Part shown: positions 9,103 to 18,293 of the stretch, piece by piece
How the letters are laid out: the number at the start of each line of letters is the position of its first letter
How positions within the stretch are numbered: the first letter of the stretch is position 1
Assembly: GCF_018607995.1 (NCBI RefSeq)
Contig: NZ_JABBAL010000020.1
Span: 1 to 46,525 of the forward strand
Length of the DNA: 46,525 nucleotides
Direction: 5' to 3'
Origin: Planktotalea sp.
GTDB taxonomy: Bacteria > Pseudomonadota > Alphaproteobacteria > Rhodobacterales > Rhodobacteraceae
Translations under genes and position numbers: made by a program
The notes under the pieces: generated by a model
Databases searched by the model: none
What the model saw: the letters and a program-made list of their open reading frames with translations, nothing else
Told to the model about the DNA's origin: nothing

Positions 9103-10488
9103 TTAGAAGATCAAGAGCTCTTCTTTTTCCGCGTCTTCCGCTTCCTTATTCGCGATCTCGAACGCTTGCTCGTCAAAGCGCGCAGCAACATCGGTACTGA
9201 ACAAGGTAGCAACTACATCCGCAGCAGAATAGTCAATTGGCATTGGCTCATCGTCGGTGTCAGGATCCGGCCACGTAACGTTCAGCGCTTGCAGACCGTT
9301 CGTATCCAAATACTGAACCTCGACGTTGTGAGTACCTGACGTCAGAAAAATCGAGTTGGATTGCATGGCACCGTCATCATCAGCATCGGTGTTTACAACA
9401 GGAAGCCCTTTGATGTTAACCTGCGATTGCTCGTCAGAGGCCAGTCCGATCTCATAAAGACCAGATGTCTCTACGGAGATCTGCGCGGTGAACTGAACAG
9501 CGCCTTCGCTTGGACCACCGTCAAGCAACGCGTCTTCGTCAGAAGCAAGCGTTATACCATTGGTGATCTGCGATACGCCCGCGTGGGACGCAAAATCCCG
9601 ATCATTCAGAGAAGTTGCATTCGTTTCAATAGCCGTTACGGCAAGGGCCATTTGTGGCTCTATTTCTGGTGTGTCCAGCTCAACAGACTCGATCGGAGCT
9701 TCAGGCTCAACGTGTGCGGGCGGTTCTACACCCTCTTCGGTGTCGGACGGAATGTCGCCTGCAAGCGCGTCCACAGCGCCACCAATGGACGGCCCCGCCC
9801 AGTCCAGACTGAGCGATTGTTCGCCATCTATCTCGATGTATTGCACCCAAATTTCATGCTCGCCTTCTTCGAGCTCGTACCAACGGCTGCTGAGATCTCC
9901 AGCGTCCGTATCACTCGTGTCGATGACGACCTCACCATCGATCAACCCCCGGCACCGCGTCATTGATGCCCTCGACATACTCGACGTACCAATCGTAATA
10001 CTCGCCCGCATTGTAATCGTGAAACTGCTGCAATTGGCTGCCGGAAACGGGAAAACAGAAGTTACTGCCCAGATCGGCCCAGCCTTCGTAAATGTAGAAC
10101 TGCACATTCGGCTGCTCTGCTATCGTGTCGCGCAAGACGTCAATTGATGCCTCGAGGGGAGAGCGCGATTCGCCCGGGTATGGTTCGTTTGGCGCGAGGC
10201 CTTGGGTAAAGTTGCCAGGGGTCAAAATGACGGAGTCAAAGGAGACCTCGTCAAAATCGGCAAAGTCGGAATCCCAAAGGCCCGTAACGCCCTCAAAGCC
10301 CCATTCATTGCTTGGCTCTTAACGGTCCGCAAATTGACGTAGAAATCCATAGCCGCCATTCGCCGCATAGGTATTATCCTCGGCTTGCGAGAATTGGTTC
10401 ATCCAATACGGCACATTGCTTTGATCAGACCCGCCCGCAAAATTAACGAGCTGTTACCATAGATATACTGGTTAATCTCAACAGGCAT
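9103..10488 (-). pseudogene. Decayed PA14/carbohydrate-binding-like protein
   Basis: Three broken reading frames join into one protein. From an ATG at 10488 the frame reads MPVEINQYIYGNS, then must shift near 10450 to continue LVNFAGGSDQSNVPYWMNQ. It meets an in-frame TAA near 10320 (FADR stop EPSNEWGFEG). It shifts again near 9950 into a frame running to 9103. The first part contains a YIYEGWADLG segment typical of an uncharacterised Roseobacter surface or secreted protein. The second part holds two repeats that resemble PA14/lectin-like beta modules (HEIWVQYIEIDGEQSLSLDW and HNVEVQYLDTNGLQALNVTW), joined by an acidic, proline-rich linker. At least three disabling lesions make it a pseudogene. 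Function was probably extracellular ligand binding; this is inference. Confidence 0.8.
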
Positions 10489-10717
10489 TCTCAGTGACCC
10501 CCCACAGAAAGTGGAATGATTTTTCAAATAGCAAAGCGCGAGCACACAAGCAGGCGAAAAAGGTACCTCGATTGTTCAGGTGTGAAGAGGGCTACTTCTT
10601 TTAAGGACCTTATCAGCGAAAACTTGCCAATTTAGCGATATTTTTCCAAGACTTAGGCGAATACAGTTAAAATTTCATCAACGCGGTATTCATACACCTC
10701 CCCACCGGATCGGAAGC

Positions 10718-11866
10718 TCACTGTTTCCTGAGTTGAGGAGCCAAAAAGACACTGACAAGCAAGAGAATTACCCCGATTGTGTAAAATGAAATCGACAAGC
10801 CAAAGGATTTTGACAAGCCGCCCATCAAGGGTGGACCGATAAAAAATCCAATGTAGCCAATGACAGAAATGCGCGTGATTATCACTGCCCTTTGCTGATT
10901 GTTCACCCGCTTGCCCACTGCCGAATAGGCCATTGGTGCCATCACCGAGACACCCAAACCAAGGATCGCAAAACCGACATATGCTACACTTAAGGACAGT
11001 GCACTGGCCGCGATCATTAAGCCGAGCGCAGCAATCACCCCCGCAACCTGCAACACATAGGTCTCGCGTACATGCGTCGAGATAAACTGCCCAGATAACC
11101 GCCCAACACCCATCGTTAAACCCAAGATCGCAGGCCCAAGCGCACCCTGCGCCGCACTCCCACCAAGGCCACGCTCCAGATGCAAAGCAGACCACGCTTC
11201 CGTCGCTTGCTCCGACATGAACGCGATCAAAATGATCAATCCACCGAGCCAAATCAACGGCCTGCTCAAATGCGAAGACCCAACTGTAACGTCGTTTTCC
11301 AGCACAGCCGCATCTTGATACATGACCTTAAGCAACAGAATGTTCAGCATTGATATACAGGCAAAGACCGTAAGCGGCGCGAAACCTGCCTCGCGAAAGA
11401 AACCAGCGCTCATGGCGGCACCCGCATAGGCGAACGAAAATAGGGCATGGTTTAGGTTCATCAAAGAGCGTTTTGAGGTCGCCTCTAGCGCGCTCACACG
11501 TGTGTTCATGATCACATCGAGGGATCCTGACCCTGCCGACGCGAGCAACATAGCGACTGTAAATGCAATCGGACCCTTTGCTAGTCCAGGCAGTAAAAAC
11601 GCGCATCCGACTGCAATTGCACAGCCCTGCAAAGCGCGCGCTCCAAGCTTTGCATCAACCCGCGGCGCTAGCCACATGGCGGCCAAAGCACCCAATGCCG
11701 CAAAGAACATCGTCGACCCAAATGTGCCGTCGCTTGCCCCAATCGCAGCTTTAAGATCAGGCACCAAACCCGCAAAGCTGCCCCAATACAAACCCACGAC
11801 AATAAACCCCGCAGCAGGCGCGCGGGACGCGCGAAGATCAGACATAAATGTGTTCAAAAAGCTCAT
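10718..11866 (-). CDS. MFS transporter
   Basis: Twelve-helix-type major facilitator superfamily permease, 382 residues. The N-terminal half has alternating hydrophobic segments with a GLYWGSFAGLVPDLKAAIG first helix and loop, and a reduced MFS signature near APRVDAKLG between helices 2 and 3. A repeated architecture follows after about residue 200. It resembles the YbjJ-like/fucose-permease-like branch often annotated only as MFS transporter. It stands alone between a pseudogene and rplY, which is divergently transcribed from it, so its substrate cannot be inferred from neighbours. No stop or frameshift is seen. Confidence 0.85.
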   Translation of the reverse strand: MSFLNTFMSDLRASRAPAAGFIVVGLYWGSFAGLVPDLKAAIGASDGTFGSTMFFAALGALAAMWLAPRVDAKLGARALQGCAIAVGCAFLLPGLAKGPIAFTVAMLLASAGSGSLDVIMNTRVSALEATSKRSLMNLNHALFSFAYAGAAMSAGFFREAGFAPLTVFACISMLNILLLKVMYQDAAVLENDVTVGSSHLSRPLIWLGGLIILIAFMSEQATEAWSALHLERGLGGSAAQGALGPAILGLTMGVGRLSGQFISTHVRETYVLQVAGVIAALGLMIAASALSLSVAYVGFAILGLGVSVMAPMAYSAVGKRVNNQQRAVIITRISVIGYIGFFIGPPLMGGLSKSFGLSISFYTIGVILLLVSVFLAPQLRKQ

Positions 11867-12004
11867 AGGATTCCAGTGAAGCGGGCCTTGAATATTTGCA
11901 AGGAAAAATAGGCTTCCCCTAAGTACGATTCCCGTCTATACGCGCGTCTTCACGCGGGGTGACAGCCTTGGAGGCACTTCGCTCTAACACTTGGAGAATA
12001 TATT

Positions 12005-12661
12005 ATGGCTGGAGAAGTTCCTGACTTCCACGCTGAGGTCCGTACGGGGACAGGCAAGGGCGCCGCTCGTCAAGCACGTCGTGCAGGCATGGTGCCTGGC
12101 ATCATTTTTGGTGGCGACGCAGATCCTCTTCCTATCAACGTTCCTTTCAATGTTTTACTCAAAGCTCTTAAAGCAGGTCGCTTTAAGTCCACGCTTTTGA
12201 ACATGAAGGTCGAAGGCCACGACGACGTTCGCGTCATCTGCCGCGATGTACAGCGTCACGTTGTGAAAGACTTGCCGACACATATCGACTTCATGCGCCT
12301 CAAGCGTACGACGAAGATCAACCTGTTTATTCCTGTTGAGTTCATCAACGAAGAAGCAGCACCGGGCATCAAGCGCGGTGGCGTTCTGACAACAGTTCGT
12401 CCAGAGGTCGAGTTGATTGTTACCGCGGGTGATATCCCTGAGAAGTTGACAGTTGATATGACTGGTTTGGACGTTGGCGACACCATCAACATCTCTGACA
12501 TCACGCTTCCAGCGGGTGCCAAGCCTACGATTGATCGTGACTTCGTTGTTGCGAACCTCTCCGCGCCATCTGGCCTGAAATCTTCCGACAACGAAGACAA
12601 TGGCGAAGAAGTGGATGCAGCAGACGTCCCAACAACAGAGCAAGGCGGCGACGACGAATAA
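12005..12661 (+). CDS. rplY: 50S ribosomal protein L25 (Ctc/TL5 type)
   Basis: Large-subunit protein that binds 5S rRNA; the long form carries a C-terminal TL5 domain. The 218 residues begin [20 protein letters not shown], the usual start of the bacterial L25/Ctc family, and the N-terminal 5S-binding domain (about 1-95) is followed by the beta domain (to about 190) and an acidic tail rich in Asp and Glu. The ATG follows a TTGGAGAA ribosome site. A strong intrinsic terminator lies 25 bp downstream. A GC-rich inverted repeat (CGCG-TCTTCA-CGCG near 11940-11957) in the leader may be a transcript-level control element, although this is only suggestive. Confidence 0.95.
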   Translation: MAGEVPDFHAEVRTGTGKGAARQARRAGMVPGIIFGGDADPLPINVPFNVLLKALKAGRFKSTLLNMKVEGHDDVRVICRDVQRHVVKDLPTHIDFMRLKRTTKINLFIPVEFINEEAAPGIKRGGVLTTVRPEVELIVTAGDIPEKLTVDMTGLDVGDTINISDITLPAGAKPTIDRDFVVANLSAPSGLKSSDNEDNGEEVDAADVPTTEQGGDDE

Positions 12662-12685
12662 TCGCTCTTTCGTTCTAATAGCCTT

Positions 12686-12715
12686 AAACGGGGTCCCTTC
12701 AGGCCCCGTTTTTTT
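12686..12715 (+). terminator. Rho-independent terminator of rplY
   Basis: A stem AAACGGGG (12686-12693) pairs with CCCCGTTT (12704-12711), with a short loop, and runs straight into a T-tract. It lies 25 bp after the rplY stop, so it ends the rplY transcript and separates it from the following pseudogene region. Confidence 0.9.
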
Positions 12716-12863
12716 GTCAGATGTTGATGACTCCGACCCCAAGTCTTGAACTGTCGTGGCTTTGACTTCAAATCACGCCAACGCTTTTTCAACCGGTTCC
12801 TTCGGTGCAAGAAAACCCATAAATATTCATTTCAAAAGTTCCCAAGCCCTGTGAAAACGCTCC

Positions 12864-13678
12864 CTAGCTTTCACGGCAGACAAATTGCATCAGTGCCGAC
12901 ATCGCCTCATCGGGAATAGACGATGCGTCAAGATAGGTGCGGGGCCATTGCCAGCTAATCGTGGGTTGGCAAGAGACTCCCAAGTTACCGAGAAATTCGC
13001 CGAGCGGCCCTTCGCCACGAATATCAACGCCCCAGTTACCATTGTCATTATAAGACCCGTTTTCGACAGACCATGTTTGCCATGTGCCATCTTCGAGCGT
13101 TTGATCGTATGATCGTATGATCGGCTGTAAGTTGATGTGTCAATAAACGGATCCGATGAAGTCGCGGCTGCACTTGCTTGGTGAATGCCATCCCAACTCG
13201 GCGCAAAGGCGCGCATCGCGGCTTGTGATCCTTTGAGGGAGAAATCTCCGAGCGATTTGCCCTTAGTTGTTGTGACGTTCAGGGTCAGGTCACGACCGAT
13301 GGCGTCCATAAGGGTTTGCGCTTCGCTACGGTCAAGCACGTCGAAAGAAATATTGTTGGTATAAGCTGGGCCTTCAGCGGCGCGTGAAAACGTCTCTGTC
13401 GAGATTGTAAACGCGACAGTGTCCTGACTGATATTCCATCGATTGTCCGCCACAACGACCTGCAATCAGTTCTCTTTATAGCCATAAAGGTTCAATGTTT
13501 GAAACGCATTGTTCGTTTCTGCCAAACAGGTATCCCCGGCGGGATCTTCAGGATAGGCAACTTTGTTCACACTCCAATCCCCTGTCGCGAGCAAATTGGT
13601 ATCAATGCGGTCTTGTGCAAGAAGGTAGGTTGTAGAGGCTGCAAGAACAGCGAAAGCAATAAGAGGTATTTTAAACAT
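12864..13678 (-). pseudogene. Broken gene for an exported protein of unknown function
   Basis: From ATG 13678 the frame encodes a signal peptide (MFKIPLIAFAVLAASTTYLLA) and a GDWSVNKV segment. It hits an in-frame TGA at 13466-13468, after GYKEN, and resumes LQVVVADNRWNIS in the same frame. Near 13102-13117 an 8-bp unit (TGATCGTA on the plus strand) is present twice in tandem. Deleting one copy restores the frame through SYDQTLEDGTWQTWSVENGS to a TAG at 12864-12866. The repaired length is 807 nt, exactly 269 codons. The GDWSV motif is faintly like IalB-type periplasmic proteins, but I do not recognise the family. Two independent lesions indicate a recent pseudogene. Confidence 0.85.
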
Positions 13679-14129
13679 CAGTTTTCCTATGTGACGTCGG
13701 CCAAAGTAGAGCATCTCCGCACAAGACGTCATGCGTGCCCAGACGAGAATTTTTGAAAAAAAGGCGAAAAACAGCAACTAAAAACTGAGCAGTCTAGAGC
13801 TCAAAACGAGCGGCTAGAAATAACGCGCCTCCAAAACATGAAGCGACAGACCTAACTTTTTCGTTTGCAGATACAATCTGCTTGAATAGCAAATCTAAGT
13901 CCAGGCAGGCGTTTATGGCCCACTATTCATGGCAACTTTTGATGAGCCAAGGTTGCATCAAAAACAAAACTTTTGTCCAGCCATTTTTACTGAACCAACG
14001 GGCGCGTTTTGGACACGCTAGAAAAGGCTGCCTCTCGACAAGCCTTTTAAAACCCGCCACATCACGTCAAACACACTTGATACGCGCCACGTGAGCAACG
14101 TCGATGCATATTATTTTTGGAGCGATAAG
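13679..14129. other. Intergenic region upstream of pth
   Basis: These 451 bases lie between the 5' end of the minus-strand pseudogene and pth. They should contain promoters for both directions. The composition is more AT-rich than the flanking genes. A short frame at 13882-14094 has no recognisable features. The frame of pth extends upstream to 14091, but the proper start is at 14130. I see no RNA gene or clear repeat. Confidence 0.4.
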
Positions 14130-14816
14130 ATGCAGCTTTTTGTAGGCTTGGGTAATCCGGGCGCGAAATACGCCAAGAACCGCCACAACATTGGCTTTAT
14201 GGTTGTCGATGAAATCGCTGGCGATCATGGCTTCACCCCTTGGAAATCGCAGTTTCAAGGGCAGGTGTGTTCCGGCACGCTCGGCTCTGAGAAGGTGCTG
14301 CTGCTCAAGCCCGCGACCTTCATGAACCTCTCCGGTCAATCTGTTGGCGAAACCATGCGTTTTTACAAAATGACCCCAGACGATGTGACGGTCTTTCACG
14401 ATGAACTCGACCTCGCCCCAAACAAAGTCCGCGTGAAGATGAGTGGCGGACACGCCGGCCACAACGGTCTTCGCTCGATCCACCAACACATCGGCGAGCA
14501 CTACCAGCGCGTGCGCCTCGGCATCGGTCATCCTGGTCACAAAGATCGGGTTGCAGGCTATGTCCTAAGCGATTTCGCCAAGTCCGAAGCGGATTGGCTC
14601 GACGACGTAACGCGCGGCTGCTCCAATGGCGCGAAAGAGCTAGCCTCTGGCGACTCTGGCCGTTTCTTGAACGCAGTGTCTTTGCGCACCGCCCCCGCGC
14701 GATCCTCGAAGACTGTGAAGGCTGCGGCTGAGAAAAAGGAAAAGGCAGTACCTCCTGAGCCCGTCAAAGACACGCGCAGCGCGATGCAAAAGCTAGCGGA
14801 TAAGTTTCGGGGATGA
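14130..14816 (+). CDS. pth: Peptidyl-tRNA hydrolase
   Basis: Releases tRNA from prematurely dropped peptidyl-tRNAs in the cytoplasm, an essential recycling step. The 228-residue protein starts MQLFVGLGNPGAKYAKNRHN, with the catalytic histidine at His19 and substrate-binding asparagine nearby, and contains the conserved FMNLSG and FHDELDL segments. The GHNGLRS motif also fits Pth. The ATG at 14130 is preferred over an upstream start at 14091 because a GGAGCGATA site precedes it and the family starts there. The C-terminal 45 residues are a Lys/Glu/Ala-rich extension common in Rhodobacterales. Its stop overlaps the next start (ATGA). Confidence 0.95.
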   Translation: MQLFVGLGNPGAKYAKNRHNIGFMVVDEIAGDHGFTPWKSQFQGQVCSGTLGSEKVLLLKPATFMNLSGQSVGETMRFYKMTPDDVTVFHDELDLAPNKVRVKMSGGHAGHNGLRSIHQHIGEHYQRVRLGIGHPGHKDRVAGYVLSDFAKSEADWLDDVTRGCSNGAKELASGDSGRFLNAVSLRTAPARSSKTVKAAAEKKEKAVPPEPVKDTRSAMQKLADKFRG

Positions 14817-15448
14817 AACAATCGCACAGCCATATCGTTTCTCAGTTTGACGAAGTCGTCGGCACTTTATTGGAAGATATGGGATTTAGACGCGGTGTAT
14901 TCTCAAGCTCACCAAATGGATCAGATGCGAATGGGCACTCTTGGTCTTTTGTGCGTTGCAATGTCGTCGGTGAGCTTTCTATTTTTCAGATAAAGTATCT
15001 AAATCAAAGCTATGAATTCCAGATCGAATGCAATCGCTTTCTTATCGAAGAAAAGCCGACTTCAAAGGATGACTTTTGGGGGCTAGGAGGCTCTATTCCT
15101 TTAGTTCCGCCATATAGCTTAACACGCATGCGCCTTCTTATCGAAAGAAGGTTTCTCGGCCTTTTTCTTTCAAAGCCTTTCGCCCTAAAGAAAAAAGACG
15201 CTCAGAACAAAGAAGCAATAAAGACTCTGATGATCTCCATCCATGATAGATTGGTAGGTTATCGTGGAATTGTAGATGCTTGGAAACGCAAAAATGAAAT
15301 GCTCTCTAGATCGACTAAGGGACTAAGTTGGCATGACCCACATCGCAGCAAACCTCTACCTTCTCATCATCGCAGCAACGATCCTCTTCCAGCTTTGCTT
15401 GATCGCAGGTGCGCCGTGGGGGCGTTAAACGCAAGGCGGTCAGCATGA
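14813..15448 (+). CDS. Hypothetical protein, low-GC, possibly read through into a dead gene
   Basis: I do not recognise this 211-residue protein. It starts on the ATGA overlap with pth and has a noticeably lower GC content than its neighbours. It shows mixed alpha/beta composition, with no signal peptide or transmembrane segment. The last 38 residues (from about 174, HDPHRSKPLPSHHRSNDP) are read out of phase across the start of a decayed membrane-protein gene (15333-15693). That part therefore looks like a fortuitous extension, and the true C-terminus was probably lost by frameshift or fusion. Composition suggests acquisition between pth and the former membrane gene. It may or may not be expressed. 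Confidence 0.5.
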   Translation: MKQSHSHIVSQFDEVVGTLLEDMGFRRGVFSSSPNGSDANGHSWSFVRCNVVGELSIFQIKYLNQSYEFQIECNRFLIEEKPTSKDDFWGLGGSIPLVPPYSLTRMRLLIERRFLGLFLSKPFALKKKDAQNKEAIKTLMISIHDRLVGYRGIVDAWKRKNEMLSRSTKGLSWHDPHRSKPLPSHHRSNDPLPALLDRRCAVGALNARRSA

Positions 15449-15693
15449 ATCCAAACTCCCAACGCAGAACCGCATAAGCGCTGCCGTGTCGATCTCCATC
15501 GTTCTCGCGATGGCCGCCGCCGTCACCTCGGCCGCTGGGCTTTGGCCCCATTGGCCCCGTTGGACAGCATGGGCCGTGCTCGCCCTGCAAATGCTCTCAA
15601 CGGGGATGAACTGGATCGCGCAAAGAGCGCTGGGTTTAGGGACCAATCACAACAGGGATGCTCGTGCTCGTCCTGATCGTCCTCTTCAACTAA
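15333..15693 (+). pseudogene. Decayed small integral membrane protein
   Basis: From ATG 15333 one frame reads MTHIAANLYLLIIAATILFQ into GAPWGR, then TAA where a leucine (TTA) would fit, then TQGGQHE and on through two hydrophobic segments (SISIVLAMAAAVTSAAGLW and WAVLALQMLST). Near 15610 the frame must shift to give ERWV, a TAG where Trp is expected, then GPITTGMLVLVLIVLFN and a TAA at 15691. The repaired product would be about 120 residues with four hydrophobic helices, like an uncharacterised Rhodobacteraceae membrane protein with a terminal W-GPIT helix. It is broken at three sites. Confidence 0.75.
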
Positions 15694-15749
15694 CCTAATT
15701 TGCCTCTCACCACGCAACGTGCTTGTGTAATCCAAAGGGAGCCACGGTC

Positions 15750-16913
15750 ATGCGCCACATTTTCAAGTATTTCACACAAGCCATCTTGATCCTCGCCATC
15801 GTTGCCATCGCAATCGGCATCTGGAAACGGGAAGAGCTGAAACGCCTGATCGCCGTGCGCACGCTCTTCACGGAAGATAAGATCGTCACCAATTTCTCAG
15901 GCATGAACGCCGCCTTCCTGTCCGTCGATGTGCCGCGCGGCGACGGCCCTGTGACTGCAATAACTGTGGGCGACGCAATGGCCCTCGACAGCGAAATGAA
16001 GCAATGGATCAAGGATCGCACCGTTACCTCGCTCGTCGTGTTGAAAGACGGTGCGATGGTGCATGAAAGCTATTACCAAGGCACAGACCCTGACGATCTG
16101 CGCATCTCTTGGTCGATCGCTAAAAGCTATCTCTCTGCTCTGCTCGGCGTTCTGCTTGAGGAAGGCGCAATTGCTTCAATCGATGATCCCGTCACCCAAT
16201 ACGCGTCGTCCCTCAAGGGAGGGGCTTACGATGGGGCGAGCATCCGCAACGTGCTGAACATGGCGAGCGGCGTAACTTTTGATGAGGACTATCTCGATCA
16301 AAGCAGTGACATCAACAAAATGGGCCGCGTACTGGCGCTGGGAGGGTCTATGGATGGTTTCGCCGTTAATCTGAGCAAAACTTTCGCAGAGCCCGGCACC
16401 GACTGGCAGTATGTGTCTATCGACACGCATATCATCTCCATGGTCATTCGCGGCGCGACGGGTCGCGAGATTGCGCCGCTGCTTTCCGAGAAAATCATCA
16501 AACCGATGGGGCTGGAGGCCAGCCCTTACTACCTAACCGACGGCAATGGCGTGGCCTTTGTGCTGGGTGGCTTGAACCTGCGCACGCGCGATTACGCCCG
16601 TATGGGGCAGATGTTCTTGCAAAATGGCGCATACAACTTCCAGCAAATTGTCCCCGCAGATTGGGTTGCTGTTTCCACCGTCTCTTCCGCTCCAACAAGC
16701 GCGGGTGAATATGGATACGGCTATCAATGGTGGATGCCCAGCGATGGCCGCGAGGGAGAATTCCTCGCGCGTGGGGTCTACGGTCAATACATCTACATCA
16801 ATCGCCCCTTGGGTGTTGTGATCGCAAGCAATGCAGCAGACCGCAAATTCCGCGAGGCAGGTGTGAGCGATTACAACGTCGAAATTTTCCGCAAGATCGC
16901 AGAAGGACTCTAA
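15750..16913 (+). CDS. Serine hydrolase, beta-lactamase class C family
   Basis: Beta-lactamase/DD-peptidase-fold hydrolase of 387 residues. An N-terminal hydrophobic helix (about 9-25) either anchors it in the inner membrane or acts as an uncleaved signal. The catalytic SxxK is SIAK at 122-125, and the second motif probably lies in the YVSIDTH segment. The family includes EstB-like esterases and 6-aminohexanoate-dimer hydrolase-like enzymes, and substrate cannot be read from the sequence. ATG 15750 is favoured over a start at 15723 because AAGGGAG lies 8 bases before it. The frame is intact, unlike the gene just upstream. Confidence 0.85.
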   Translation: MRHIFKYFTQAILILAIVAIAIGIWKREELKRLIAVRTLFTEDKIVTNFSGMNAAFLSVDVPRGDGPVTAITVGDAMALDSEMKQWIKDRTVTSLVVLKDGAMVHESYYQGTDPDDLRISWSIAKSYLSALLGVLLEEGAIASIDDPVTQYASSLKGGAYDGASIRNVLNMASGVTFDEDYLDQSSDINKMGRVLALGGSMDGFAVNLSKTFAEPGTDWQYVSIDTHIISMVIRGATGREIAPLLSEKIIKPMGLEASPYYLTDGNGVAFVLGGLNLRTRDYARMGQMFLQNGAYNFQQIVPADWVAVSTVSSAPTSAGEYGYGYQWWMPSDGREGEFLARGVYGQYIYINRPLGVVIASNAADRKFREAGVSDYNVEIFRKIAEGL

Positions 16914-16916
16914 TGC

Positions 16917-17297
16917 ATGCAAAAAGACCCCAGCCTCAATGTCCTTGGTGAAGAGCTAAGCCTATGCAGCACCGATCCCCTTACAGGGTTCTTTCGCGAC
17001 GGGTTCTGCAATACATGTGATGCGGATCAAGGGTCTCACACGGTCGCGGCCCTTCTCACGAAAGAGTTTCTGGCCTTTTCCAAATATGTGGGCAACGATC
17101 TAAGCACGCCGCGCCCAGAGTTCGGCTTTGCAGGTTTGAAAGACGGCGATCAATGGTGCCTCTGCGCAGGTCGTTTCTTGCAAGCGCATGACGAGGGCTG
17201 CGCGCCTTTGGTGAACCTGGCCGCGACCCATCAAAGTGCCACTGAAATCGTACCTTTGGAGGTGCTTAAGCTTTATGACCACACAGCCCAATCCTAA
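16917..17297 (+). CDS. DUF2237 family protein
   Basis: A 126-residue protein of the DUF2237 family, of unknown function. Conserved features are the N-terminal LNVLGEEL, CSTDPLTGFFRDGFC, and the cysteine-rich CNTCDADQGSHTVAA segment, followed by GDQWCLCAGRF and a C-terminal VPLEVLKLY. The clustered cysteines suggest metal binding, but this is not demonstrated. It starts 3 bp after the serine hydrolase stop, and its 3' end overlaps the start of the ADP-ribosylglycohydrolase gene by 23 bp, so the three are likely co-transcribed. Confidence 0.85.
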   Translation: MQKDPSLNVLGEELSLCSTDPLTGFFRDGFCNTCDADQGSHTVAALLTKEFLAFSKYVGNDLSTPRPEFGFAGLKDGDQWCLCAGRFLQAHDEGCAPLVNLAATHQSATEIVPLEVLKLYDHTAQS

Positions 17298-18108
17298 TGC
17301 GGCCGCCCTCATGGGCGCGCTTGTCGCGGATGCTGCCACGCTTGGCACGCATTGGATCTACGATCCCGCTCGCATCGCAAGTATCTCCGGCAACAGCCCC
17401 GTTTTTGTGCCAATCAATGCGCAGAACTATGACGGCGTGCCCGCCTATTTCGCCCACGCCACGCGCAAGGATGGCGATCAAAGCCAATATGGCGAAGTGC
17501 TCGCCCTCGCGATCCGCTGCATAGGGACGAGCGACGGGTTTGATGTGACGGCCTATCAAGATGCGTTTGTGGCACATTTTGGTGCGGGTGGCGCATATCA
17601 AGGTTACATAGACCGCCCCACGCGCGGCGCGCTCGACAATATCGCAGCGGATCAACGTGCGCCGTCTGGCACAGACGATGACCAACACCCAGCCATCGCG
17701 ACGCTGCCTGCGGTGGTTGCGTGCTATCGCGGTAGCGATGGTTTTGCAGATCGCATCACAGCGGCTGTGCACATTACCAACGTCAATGAAGCAGCAGATC
17801 ATTATGCGGGCATTTTCGCTGATCTCCTCGCTGATGTCCTAAGCGGCACAGACCTGCAACACGCGCTAAAAACTGCGGCAAAGCGCGAACCGCTTTTGCA
17901 AGCCGCTCTCGATACCAGCGAGATCGACAGCATCGCTTACGGCGAAATCACGGGCCGACCCTGTCATCTCCACCAAGGCATGCCACTGGCGTTCCACATC
18001 CTCGCCAATACAGATTGCTACCAAACGGCGGTCGAGGCCAATATCCTCGCAGGTGGCGACAATTGCGGCCGCTCTTTGATGGTCGGCAGCCTTGCAGGTG
18101 CGGCCTAA
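17275..18108 (+). CDS. ADP-ribosylglycohydrolase family protein, C-terminally truncated
   Basis: The 277-residue product resembles ADP-ribosyl-glycohydrolase/DraG-like crystallin-J1 family enzymes, which remove ADP-ribose groups. It has the expected N-terminal GALVADAATLGTHWIYD, but the canonical di-metal aspartate clusters are only partly visible (GGDNCGRS near the end). The TAA at 18106-18108 appears premature. The same frame continues GIAEIPLDWILATNCSRDIW to a second stop at 18187-18189, which supplies the normal C-terminal helix of the family. The break replaces one codon, probably Tyr, after GSLAGAA and removes 26 residues. Start ATG 17275 has GGAGG upstream inside DUF2237. Activity is doubtful. 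Confidence 0.75.
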   Translation: MTTQPNPNAAALMGALVADAATLGTHWIYDPARIASISGNSPVFVPINAQNYDGVPAYFAHATRKDGDQSQYGEVLALAIRCIGTSDGFDVTAYQDAFVAHFGAGGAYQGYIDRPTRGALDNIAADQRAPSGTDDDQHPAIATLPAVVACYRGSDGFADRITAAVHITNVNEAADHYAGIFADLLADVLSGTDLQHALKTAAKREPLLQAALDTSEIDSIAYGEITGRPCHLHQGMPLAFHILANTDCYQTAVEANILAGGDNCGRSLMVGSLAGAA

Positions 18109-18293
18109 GGCATTGCAGAAATCCCCCTAGACTGGATCCTTGCCACCAATTGTTCGCGCGACATTTGGCCTTTGGTGAAAAAAATCTAAATCATAGCGAA
18201 GAAAGTTGAAAGTTGACCAGTTATCCTATCACAACGCCCAAAATAGCGCGCTTCCAAGTCGCGCTGATCTCGGCTCAACAAAGGAATAAAAAC

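Noticed and set aside
10489..10717. Possible insertion-sequence end near the GTGACCCCCC motif
   Set aside because: No matching inverted repeat, target duplication or transposase fragment is visible nearby.
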